Source: Favolaschia claudopus
Lineage: Eukaryota > Basidiomycota > Agaricomycetes > Agaricales > Mycenaceae
Direction of reading: 5' to 3'
DNA: 64,000 bases
Assembly: GCA_037176885.1 (NCBI GenBank)
Contig: JAWWNJ010000240.1
Span: 124,001-188,000, forward strand
Positions within the stretch are counted from its first letter, which is position 1. Each line of letters opens with the position of its first letter. Shown piece after piece: positions 55,122 through 64,000 of this stretch. Both the position numbers and the translations under genes were made by a program. A model generated the notes under the pieces. It did not search any database, was not told the DNA's origin, and saw only the letters and a program-made list of their open reading frames with translations.

Positions 55122-55132
55122 GGTTATGGGCC
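55122..55132 (+). other. Primer-binding site, half-tRNA type
   Basis: GGTTATGGGCC is complementary, with one mismatch, to the anticodon arm of eukaryotic initiator tRNA-Met (GGCUCAUAACC). Copia elements commonly use this internal tRNA site. Confidence 0.5.
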
Positions 55133-55296
55133 ACCGAGCGCTAGCTCTCTGAAGACGTACCTATTGAAAGACTCACCTGCTCGCTCATCAGAGCTCGAAG
55201 CATCACAAGCACAGACTTGTATCAATCAATCAATCACACGACCTGTTGCCGAAATTCCCTCGGACTCTGGTTATCTCACCTCGGACTTCTCACACA

Positions 55297-55985
55297 ATGT
55301 CAACTGCGGCAAACTCGGCTTCTTCTGAGCTTTCGGAGCAGAAGACTGGCCGATTTTTCATGTTAATGCTACAGTGGAACTGCGCCTACAGGGAGTCTAC
55401 ACTCTGCTTGAATCTGTTATCCTCGCTGCAAATGCAGCTGATGCCTCTGTTGCTGCTGCTGCCGTCCCTCCTCTGCCTGCCACAGCTCCTGTTGCTGGAG
55501 TAGCTTTCAAGGATACCCCTAGCGAACGTAATAGCCGTGCTTTAGGTGTCATTCAGAAGCTTCTTTCAGCAGAACTGCGCACAGAGTATGTCAACGAATC
55601 TAATGCTGGAATTCTCTGGGCCAAACTGCGCCAGCGCTTTGAAGCAGAAAATCGTGCCGATTCTGCAATGGGTGTTCTAGCAGAACTTTTTAGCACCAAG
55701 CTCGTTATTGAAGGCGAACCAGAGCTCATGGATCGCAACAAGATTCTTTCTCATGTAGCTGCTATCAAGACCTGCTTTGATAGGCTTGCACGCCTGGAAT
55801 TTCCATTCCCCCCAGAGCTTCAGCCTCTCATTCTGCTCAGCACTCTACCAGATGATAGCTACTGGACAGGCATTAAAGGGAACATTGTTTCCTCTCTTGG
55901 TACAGGCATAACTTGGGATAAAGCTCGTGCTCGCCTGATTACTCTTGGTAAACTACAAAGAGTGAGAACGGCGACGACACTGCTC
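55297..55985 (+). pseudogene. Copia Gag
   Basis: Starts at ATG 55297 (MSTAANSASSELSEQ). A frame change near 55,340 leads into WPIFHVNATVELRLQGVYTLLES, then ALGVIQKLLSAELRTEYV, ILWAKLRQRFEAE and FDRLARLEFPFPPELQPLIL. This is the helical capsid-like UBN2/retrotran_gag region of Copia Gag. Another frame change at about 55,960 continues into a Lys-rich linker and a zinc-knuckle-like HCLIHGQNKSHTSDNC at 56,043-56,090. Gag packages the element RNA into virus-like particles. Not functional as read. Confidence 0.65.
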
Positions 55986-58589
55986 TAGCTGCTAAATCCA
56001 CAAACCCTGGCAAAGGAAAGCCATCTGCCAAGGGCGATAAACATTGCCTTATACATGGACAGAACAAATCTCATACCTCCGATAACTGCTATCAGTTGAA
56101 GAATCTAGCGCAGGGATCAAAGGACTCAAAGAAGAATGACAAGCAGAAGTCTGAGAAAGTGAGACCTAGAAAGCGCCGTGACAAGGCAAATGCCTCTGCT
56201 ACTACAGATTCCGAATCTGATTCCGATGACTCTGAACATGGACATTTAGCTGTACCTGTTGTTTCCCAGAAATCTTATGCTGCTATGTCTGCTTATCTTT
56301 TGAGTGATGCAAACCCTTCATCCAAAGCTGTGGTAATTGACTCTGGCGCTTCTACTACCATGACACCAAATGAGGCATGGTTTGAGACAGGTTCTTATAA
56401 AGTACTCAATCCACCGAAAAGGGTGCGGCTTGGAAATGACACATATTGTGATGCAGTTGGAACTGGAACCATCCGTCTATCTTGCAAAACAAAGCGAGGG
56501 ATGTCTGATGTCTCTCTACGTGCATTACATGTCCCATCCTTTGGTATCACACTTGTCTCAGTGCAACAAATGGCTAAAAAGGGATACAATTGCATGTTCA
56601 AAGCAGATGTCTGCATTGTTCGAAACCCAAAAGGGCAAAGAATGATTGAAGCCAAGCATCGGAAGGGACTGTACCACATTGTCTATACTCCTTTGAGTGA
56701 AGATCCACATGCACTATTTGCTATGGATATCAATCATCTTCATCGAATATCTGGTCATACAAATTTTCAATTATTACAGAAATTTGTTGCTAAAGGCCGA
56801 CTTGGTGAAATTACATCCTTGACAGGAATCCCCAAATTCTGTGAACCCTGTGTCCTTGGGAAAACGAAGAAATTACCGTTTTCCCAAAAGTCAAACCAAA
56901 GCTCGTGGTCCTTTAGATATTGTATCATCTGATGTTGGTGGTTCAGTAACGCCTGAAGGCCCAGGTGGAATACGCTACTGGGTGGTCCTTATAGATCATC
57001 ATTCCTCTGAGGTGTGGATTCTATTTGCCCAAAAGAAATCAATCCCAAGTCTATTCAAAACTCAAAGAATGGCGAAAATCTACTGAGGCTCATTTTCGTG
57101 CTCAAATTGCTAATTGGGAATTCTGTGAGGGCTGGACTCGATTCTTTCGCACAGATGGGGGTGGTGAATTCACGTCTCATCAAATGGAAACAGAATTCAA
57201 ACGTCTAGGCATCATCCATGAAACAACAGCACCTTACACTCCAGAGCAAAACGGAGTAGCAGAGCGAATGAATCAAACACTTGTTTCCAGAGCTACAACT
57301 ATGTTGATTGCCTCACGCCTTCCTCGTAAATTGGGGTCTTAGCAATGCGAGCAGCTGGTTATACTGTGAATAGAACACCTACTTCAGCACAGGAATTTGA
57401 GATCCCTCATGAGAAACTTTTTGACCGTCCAATAAACATACGACACCTGCATCCCTTTGGCTGTAGAGCTTATCCTCTGATTCCTAAAGAAAAGCGTCAC
57501 AAGCAGAAATTTGGCGATAAAGCAAAGCGTTGCATCTTTGTTGGCTACCATGAAAACAGTAAAGCGTATGACTTGCTAGTAATCAACAAAGATGGTTCTT
57601 ATGGTGAAACCATCACATCTAGGCATGTTCGGTTGATGACCAGGAACTTGATTCACCTATAGAACCAAAGCTTGAGGCACCTGCTACATCTAGGAAAGAA
57701 TATGAGGATTTTGCTCAGACACTGCGGAAGAGGTCTACCCCATATTATGGTGATGATGACGATGATGGTGAACTGGACACTTTGCCTCACCCGATACCAG
57801 GTTCAGTGGGGGATAATCTAAGTCAGGCTGATCCGCCGTCTATTGTCCATCCATCAAATAGGGGAGCTCCACCATTGCGCAAGGTCGCAGGCGTACGACA
57901 GGAACCTACTAGGCGGTCAACACGTCCACATGCAAGGGCACAACATCCCCACTGCTGAGTACGACAGAATAGCTGAAGAACCACAGCATCAGTCAAAAGC
58001 TCAGCGTGATGCAGAGAATGCAGCACGTAAACAGGCGAAAGAAAATGAAGCTTCTGTCGAACCAGACATTGAAGTCCCTGATGCTCCAGAGGCAGTCTTG
58101 CTTGCTTCTCTAGATGATGCTATTGAAGAAGCCTTTTTAGCTCAGAACCCTCTTGACCCTTCTAGTGGCATGAAGCATTGCAGGGTCCTAATGCTGAACA
58201 TTGGAAAGCTGGACTTGAAGAGGAACTTGCTGGTTTCCGAGCAAATGATGTCTATGATGTTGTTCCCATACCAGACGGTGTCAAGCCTATTAAATCCAAA
58301 GTGGTTCCCAAAGTCAAAGTGGATGAAACAGGCAAAATTGCTCGCTACAAAGTCCGAATCGTTGCCAGAGGAGATACTCAGAAAGAAGGTGTTGACTACA
58401 AAGAAGTTTTTGCGCCCACTGCCAATCTTGAGTCTGTTCGCATCATTTGTGCTCTTGCTGCCAAATATGACTTAGAACTGGATCAGCTGGATGTTTCACA
58501 AGCCTACCTTAATGGTAAACTGGAGGAAGAAATCTACATGATGCCTCCAGATGGTGTTGAAATTCCAGAAGGTCACTGCTGGCGACTCA
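55963..58589 (+). pseudogene. Copia Pol: protease, integrase and first half of RT
   Basis: Protease: VVIDSGASTTMTPNEAWF (DSGA, 56334). GAG-pre-integrase HHCC finger: HRISGH ... CEPCVLGKTKK (56736-56875). Integrase core: SSDVGG (first Asp), RTDGGGEF (second Asp) and EQNGVAERMNQTL (Glu), to about 57,340. Then the DNA-binding tail (HPFGCRAYPLIP, RCIFVGYHENSKAYDLL). RT: AEHWKAGLEEELAGF, ARYKVRIVARGDTQKEGVDY, DVSQAYLNGKLEEEIYM and GHCWRL at the insertion. Frame changes near 56,890, 57,050, 57,340, 57,640, 57,945 and 58,170 break it. Each is a single-base type, so either the copy has decayed or the assembly has indel errors. Confidence 0.75.
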
Positions 58590-58599
58590 CACTGTGCAC

Positions 58600-58820
58600 G
58601 CAAAGGATTATGAAATTCACAACGTTGTTCCGCACCCTTATGTTAGAAATTCCTGATACTTTTTCTTGAAATTCATGATGTTTCTTCGTATTTCATGACA
58701 AATGTTACGATCCGGGGTCTTGAATTTCCTAACGACTGTGGGCCCGTTCCTAACATTTTTTCATGATGTTTTGTCACGAAATTTGTGATAAGTTGTCAAG
58801 AATCCTAGATGCTCAAATGG
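58600..58820. promoter_or_regulatory. Left subterminal motif array of the Plavaka element
   Basis: At least five TGAAATTCATGA, TTTCATGACA or TTGAATTTC motifs in both orientations. The counterpart is at 63,600-63,695. Probable transposase-binding array. Confidence 0.55.
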
Positions 58821-58896
58821 CTGCTGCATACCCGTATGAAACATGATGAAAGCAAGGTGATACAGTGATTATTTTCAAGGTAACAAGACAATTTAG

Positions 58897-60170
58897 CTAA
58901 TCCTGCGCCATTGGGAGCTCCTCATCACTCCCCTCGTCGTCCTCATCCTCGTCCGCAAGCATCTCTTCGTCTTCGTACTCATCTTCATCTGCGTCATCTT
59001 CACCCTCGTCATCTTCATTGTCACTGTCCTCGTTACCGTTGTCTTCGCTGCCGCTGTCTCCATTTTTCTCACCGGCCAGATGTGAAAGGGCCGCTGTCCG
59101 TTGCATCCTCGAAATTTTCTGCAGCCGAATCAAATCAATAAACAACATGATAAATCGATTTCGGAACATGCCGTTTGTACGTCTGGGCGGAGGAGTCTCG
59201 CGAACAGCTTCCACGCCTGATTGGGGTGAGTGATAATACCTTGACGCATAATGAAAACACTTACCGCGCCTTCTCATTAACTCCAGCCTTCCCACCGTTG
59301 TGTTTCGCGGCATGACGACTGTTGACACCGCTTCGCGGATTAGCTTTGCCGGCAGTGTAACCCCGAACACTGTTGATGTAGCGATGGAGAATTGCTTGAG
59401 TGGCCCAGTGCGGGGGAATCGTTTGGCGCTGAGGTAGCTATTGCGTCCGGCGGCCTGACAGCCGATATAAATGTGTAAGATAACAGCAGAAAACAGGTAC
59501 TCACAATCCGCAACACTTTCGCGAGATCACCGGGGTCTTGATCCTTCCAGGGTGCACCGAAATCAATCTTCACCTCAATGGCAATTGCACGGATGGGAGG
59601 CCTATATATGTAATAGATACTTATGGCTGGGAATATAAGACTAACTTACCTGGAGTTCGACAAAAGATTGTGATTGTCGTCCAATCCCCATCGCGGATTG
59701 AATATTGAATTTCCCCGTCGGTTTGCGAATTGCGGTGATATCCTCGGCATCGGTGGTGGTGGGGGAGTTTGCTGCGGCGGAGAGCTTTTGAAAGCCTCTT
59801 ATTCTTGCGATTGAGGGCTTGAACTTGGTCTACAGATGCACATTAGATTTGCAGAAGAATTTCGACAAGTATAGTCGACGTACTTTCCCAGAGCTGCAAT
59901 TCTCTCCCTCTCGGCCGGTGTTGTATTGGTGGCGTCACGAAGGGCAGCAGCTTGGGCGTCAATTGGCTTCGCGTTGAGCCCTTTTGGCAGCGGCAGCGGT
60001 AGTCTTTTCTTTGCGTTGGGCAGTTTTGGCCGCAGCTTCAACTCTATTTTCATCGGATTGTTTTTGACGCTCGGACTTTTTTAGCCCTGCGAGTCGAAGT
60101 CGGTCTGCTTCCAGCCATAAGAGATATAGAAGGTGATGGTGGGAGTGAAGAAGAGAGCAAGCAGAGGCAT
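58897..60170 (-). CDS. Second Plavaka-borne gene: protein with acidic tail
   Basis: Exon-like blocks in order on the minus strand: a basic helical block (60053-59925: NAKKRLPLPLPKGLN, TPAERERIAALGK), IDFGAPWKDQDPGDLAKVLR (about 59573-59513), RFPRTGPLKQFSIATSTVFG and VVMPRNTTVGRLELMRRR (about 59457-59270), then NRFIMLFIDLIRLQKISR and a tail of Glu/Asp runs ending EELPMAQD with stop at 58897. Introns of about 45-50 nt separate them; the first junction is unresolved. No domain is recognised. A basic N-terminal part with an acidic C-terminus, encoded beside the transposase, recalls accessory DNA-binding proteins of CACTA elements, but this is inference. Confidence 0.5.
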
Positions 60171-60367
60171 CGCTCGCTGTGGTGGTTGACTTTGGAGCAT
60201 CGGCGAGGTGACGTAACTATGACATCATCACACTCTGCCTCGCCTCCCTCCGCCTAACGGTGCTTTCTCGTCGAAGTCCTTCACACCCAGGCCTCACTGC
60301 CTATGGAATGCGCTATCTCTGGCTACTCGTCATCGCTTCACTACTTCTCATTGCCCACACTCCCCCA

Positions 60368-63300
60368 ATGACGAGAAAACTGGCACCATTCGAATGCGGC
60401 TGCGGTTGCGGCAAATTGCTCAAGACCAAAGCCGCTGAGCAGCGACACCTCGCTGGGAAAGGCCCTCTCGATGTTCGATACTTTCAGGCAGCTACCCATG
60501 ACTCCATACCTACGCCTTCCCCTTCCCCCGATCCAATCCAAGACCAACCCATGGACATTGATGCTTCACCGGCACTCGATCATTCTGGCGAGCTCTCGGA
60601 TGGATTCATGGACGTCGACGAAGAACCCGGGCACGTCTCAGAGTCTTCGCAGTCCGATGTCGACTCTGATGACGGTTTTTTTTGCCGGGGAGAGTGAGCT
60701 GGATGAGGGATGGGTGTCTGACGAGAGTTTGTGAGAACGACAATGATTGGGAATGAGGGAGAGGAGCCCCTGGCAGCGAGGCTTGAGTCAGGGGGATCGT
60801 TTGGGGCTGGAAGCTGAGGCTGAGGCGGCTCGTGCAGGTGTGTTCTACTCTTTACTAGCTTGAATAAAGCACCGATAAAGAAATCTAGCTCAAACCATTC
60901 CGGAAGACGATCTCAACGACATCCGCGCCTTCAACTACAAAGTCGATACCCAGATAACAGATGCTGCATACGGCAAGCTGTCTCTGGCATTCCCGCAGCT
61001 CTCTGAGCTCGACTCCCTCTACCGGCTACAAAAACGGATGTCGTACCTCTCCGGCTTCAAAGCTGTCAAGTACGACTGTTGTACAATTCATGTATGTGCT
61101 ATACAGGCAATTATAGCGAATTACAACGCTGTCCGTTCTGTCATGAGTCCCGATTCGGCGTTGACGGTAACCTCGACGTCGATATCAATACCTTCCCATC
61201 ATCCCGCGGCTCGTTGCCCCTCTACACCAACAAAGAGCAATCGAAACAACTCCAGACCTATCGCGCCCGACTTTGAATCCGACCCAGACAAAGTCAAGGA
61301 TGTGTTCGATGGCAGTCACTACAAAAAACTGCTTCGCACAAATGTTATGCTGCACGGGGAAACCCTGGAGCATAAATTCTTCTCGGACCCACGCGACATC
61401 GCACTCGGCATATCCCTCGACGGCTTCGCACCCTTCAAGCGTCGTAAATACAGCTCCTGGCCAATCATCGCTTTCCTCTATAATCTTCCTCCCGAGATCC
61501 GCTTCCAACTCCAATATATATTCTGTATTGGCGAGATCCCCGGCTCGCCCAAGGATACCGACTCTTTCATCTACCCGTTTGTAGAGGAGATGTGGAAAGC
61601 TGCCAAAGGCGTACGGGCCTACGATTTTTTTCAACACCAGATCTTCAGCCTTCACATCTACGTTATCCTTGGTTTCGGTGACATCCCAGCCATCGCGAAG
61701 CTTTTGAAGATGAAAGGTCATAACAGTCAATCTCCCTGTCGAATGTGTTCGATTGTTGGGATACAGGCACCAAGTAAGTTACCGCTATTTATCGTCCTTG
61801 AGCTGAAACTAAATATAACTAGATAAACGTCTATATGTCCCACTCTCACGACCGGCCGGTGAAAAATACGACCCGTTGAACCTTCCCGTGCGGGACGAAG
61901 CAACCCTCATGTCCCAAGCTCAGCTTGTCATTGATTCGACGACCGACGCGGAAGAAAAGCGCCGCCTCACAAGAGTATGGCATCAAAGCTCTTACCATCT
62001 TATTCACCCTCTCGTCTCTGTCGATTCCACACTCTTTCCCATACGACTTCATGCATTTGATCTGGGAAAATGTCATCAAGACACTCATCTTGCTCTGGGC
62101 GGGGGAACACAAGGGCATGGACGAAGGAACAGGTAATTATCATCTCGGCCCCTACCGTTTTAGAAGCGATCGCAGCGGCGGGAAAGTCGGCGGGAGCCAC
62201 CATTCCGTCGTGCTTCGGTCCGCGCATCCCTGACGTCCAAAAAGAGCGGTCTTATTTCATTGCTGAAACATGGTCTGTTTGGACCATGTGTCTTGCTCCC
62301 ATTCTGCTCCGCCAACGATTCAAAAATCCGGTTTACTACACGCATTTTGTAGCCCTGGTCCGTCTCCTCAATATATGTCTTCAATTCGAAATATCTTCGG
62401 AGGACATCGACACAATTGAGCGCGGAATGGCTGATTGGGTTCAGGAGTTCGAAAAGTGGGTTCTTCATTGTCCGCGAGCGAGTTGCCGATTGCTGACCTC
62501 ATATAGACTATATTATCAGTACAAGTTAGATCGGCTGCCTGTCTGTACCCTTCCCATCCACGGCTTACTCCATATTGCGCAAAGTATTCGGTTCATGGGC
62601 CCGAGTTGGTGCTATTGGGCTTATCCGATGGAGAGGTTTTGTGGTTCACTGTTGCCTGCGATCAAGAGTCGACGTATTTTCCGGTGGGCTAGCATCGATC
62701 GGCGCATCCTCGAATTAGCGCAACTCGTTCAGATCAAAGCTATTTATTCGCTTTCAAGTACTCTGGATCTTCGCCGTCGTCGGGGAATTGAAACATCAGG
62801 AATGAAGTTAGCGGCTTGTGAGTTGAAATTGATTTTCGACGTCGTAAATTATCATTCATGCATACTTAGACCCGCGCTGTGTTCTTGTTCATCCCCGAGA
62901 AGTCCGCGCGGAAGAAAATTTGCAAGTTCTTGATGTCGTGCTACGACTTAACTAACACACAGATCGATCCCCTCATTCCTTCCGAACTTGAACACTGGGG
63001 GAAGATTCAGTGGCTTGAAGGCGGCGACATGATGCACGCCAGTGAGCTAAACAAGCACGAAGTTCGGGACATGACCCATGTGAAGGTTTGCAACCAGAAT
63101 TAATTCCAGACTGTTTACGAGCACTAATTTGTGATTCTAAGTTCAACGGAAATTATGGCCAGCTTCGCCTCCCATTGCTCATCAAATTAAACCCTTCTGA
63201 GGTATTGGGCAATGTTACAACAAAAATCCACCTCCTTGCCGTTGTTTCACGAAGCACTATGGTTCAGAGAAACCGTCTCAACATGCCGCATACAAGAGGA

Positions 63301-63585
63301 AAATACCACGCTACGGAGGTAATTGACGCCAATGATCTTGAATTTTTGGTTGGGCGTGTTCCGGATCGCGGCGAGTACATATTTCATCCAGCCGCGCTGG
63401 ATGTGACAAAGTTCTGGAGTCTCATGACGATCCGGAGGAGCGTACTATACCACGAAATCGACGACAGACACGCGCAGACACTGCGTAAATTTGATCACAC
63501 AGCTTCATTTGATACATTTCTTGTAACTTTTACGGCCGTCAATGAAGATCCTGACAATCTGTCAGTAATTCCTAATGTTTGGTAG
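60368..63585 (+). pseudogene. Plavaka transposase, frameshifted
   Basis: Starts MTRKLAPFECGCGCGKLLK at 60368 with an N-terminal Cys-rich finger (CGCGCGK) and an acidic Ser/Asp segment. Core blocks follow: KYDCC then CYTGNYSELQRCPFC (61,065-61,145), HKFFSDPRDIALGISLDGF, LPPEIRFQLQYIF, MKGHNSQSPCRMCSIVG (zinc ribbon), FMHLIWENVIK, then HGLLHIAQSIRFMGPSWCYW, YPMERFCGSLLPAIKSR and a C-terminal LEFLVGRVPDRGEY. This order is characteristic of basidiomycete Plavaka transposases. An intron lies at 61774-61822. Frame breaks occur at a run of eight T (about 60,676), near 61,085 and 61,270, near 61,970 and around 63,090. As read it is inactive, but every block is present. Confidence 0.75.
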
Positions 63586-63707
63586 CCCGCTAGAAAAGCG
63601 TCATGAAAGCCATCCTGAAATTCATGACGTGTATCCTGACGAAACATCAGGAATCTTGAATTTCAAGACAATGATCTTGAATTTCATGACGAATACTTCT
63701 CACAGTG

Positions 63708-64000
63708 TCAAGTGTTCATTGTATGGTCTTAAACAAGCTGGGAGAACTTGGAACAGGACTTTTGACACAGAGATTCTAAAACTCGGATTTCATCGCTTGA
63801 ATTCAGAGACCTGCCTTTATGTTTATAAAGAAGGCAAACAGACTTGTTTTGTTGTGGTCTATGTTGATGATCTTCTTGTTGCTGCAACTTCTAAAGAATT
63901 CTCTTCCAAAGTCAAAAGAATGCTTTCATCTACTTTTAAGATGCGAGACCTAGGTCCAGCCAAATACCTCCTTGGGATCGAGATCGTTCGAAACCGTAAG
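63708..64000 (+). pseudogene. Copia reverse transcriptase, second half (continues past window)
   Basis: Resumes with KCSLYGLKQAGRTWNRTF, then CLYVYKEGKQTCFVVVYVDD (catalytic VDD) and KMRDLGPAKYLLGIEI. It connects in frame to GHCWRL before the Plavaka insertion once the element and one TCA are taken out. RNase H and the 3' LTR lie outside the window. Confidence 0.85.

Larger units (their letters stand above)
58590..63707. mobile_element. Plavaka (CACTA-type) DNA transposon, 5,118 bp
   Basis: Termini CACTGTG and CACAGTG, flanked by TCA at 58587-58589 and 63708-63710. Excision with one TCA restores Copia RT codons (CGA CTC AAG TGT). Both ends are crowded with TTGAAATTCATGA-type subterminal motifs in both orientations. 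Two genes point away from each other from about 60.2 kb. A 3-bp duplication, CACT ends and subterminal arrays match CACTA/CMC transposons. Confidence 0.9.
54815..64000 (+). mobile_element. Ty1/Copia retrotransposon, 3' end beyond window, split by a DNA transposon
   Basis: Order: 5' LTR/leader, primer-binding site, gag, protease, integrase, RT. This is protease-integrase-RT order, hence Copia. The RT is cut at 58,589 by a 5,118-bp Plavaka-type insertion and resumes at 63,708. About eight single-base frame changes between 55,340 and 58,180 make the copy non-functional as read. Confidence 0.85.

Noticed and set aside
58911..59141. Plus-strand His/Arg/Pro-rich frame
   Set aside because: It is the antisense of the Asp/Glu-rich tail of the minus-strand Plavaka gene.
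1..64000. CRISPR arrays, tRNA and rRNA genes
   Set aside because: No regularly spaced repeat array, cloverleaf or rRNA-like sequence was found by reading; a tRNAscan/Infernal run would be decisive for tRNAs.

Overview
The window looks like accessory, transposon-saturated DNA of an agaricomycete (mushroom-forming basidiomycete). The evidence is the many 43-63 nt GT-AG introns, Plavaka and Copia transposons, a Tad-like LINE remnant, and the gene families typical of repeat-rich agaric genomes (Ulp1-like protease, FunK1-like kinase, DUF6589-like, RecQ-like and SAM-domain proteins). I cannot name the species. No rRNA, tRNA, CRISPR or prokaryotic feature was found, and there is no syntenic run of housekeeping genes.

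Layout. 0-3.2 kb: a decayed minus-strand coding fragment, a TA-flanked MITE, and an apparently intact eight-exon chitin deacetylase gene with a 7-nt micro-exon. 3.4-7.8 kb: an internally deleted LINE on the minus strand (ORF1 joined to the RNase H and zinc-knuckle end of ORF2, with endonuclease and RT missing). 8.0-9.35 kb: a MITE inside a MITE, abutting a Vts1-like SAM-domain gene end. 10.3-10.7 kb: a second LINE 3' fragment. 12.1-14.8 kb: an 855-residue Ulp1-like protease joined to a transposase-type HTH region that lacks a DDE domain. 15.9-22.3 kb: a dense field of non-autonomous elements, including a Helitron-like element broken by a TA-specific insertion. 22.7-24.5 kb: a decayed multi-exon gene. 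25.8-28.1 kb: foldback elements and a complete short Helitron-like copy lying just upstream of a 611-residue kinase-like gene (28.1-30.1 kb). 30.1-34.5 kb: MITEs, an exonuclease fragment, and a DUF6589-like piece next to a RecQ-like piece. 35.5-38.3 kb: a 2.8-kb segment bounded by 44-bp inverted repeats that holds membrane-protein exons and another decayed gene. 38.6-46.2 kb: almost gene-free repeats. 46.4-48.1 kb: a duplicated hairpin leader followed by a proline/serine-rich open region. 50.1-54.6 kb: an MRG-like scrap, a clean four-exon 508-residue gene, and transposon fragments. 54.8 kb to the end: a Copia retrotransposon (LTR, gag, protease, integrase, RT) whose RT is split by a 5,118-bp Plavaka/CACTA-type element with a TCA target duplication. 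The Copia RT resumes at 63,708 and runs off the window.

How it fits together. Little here is a pathway; most of the window is a layered record of insertion. The host-type genes with uninterrupted models are the chitin deacetylase, the kinase-like gene, the 508-residue gene and perhaps the Ulp1-HTH gene. Most non-autonomous elements duplicated TA, so one or a few TA-specific (Tc1/mariner-like) transposases elsewhere in the genome probably mobilised them. The most unusual signal occurs twice (46.46-46.61 and 54.93-55.11 kb). At each place a hairpin, a ~50-nt GT-AG intron and a short exon are followed directly by a second copy of the same hairpin and exon with the intron exactly removed. This looks like a spliced RNA leader copied back into DNA, or a conserved leader design.
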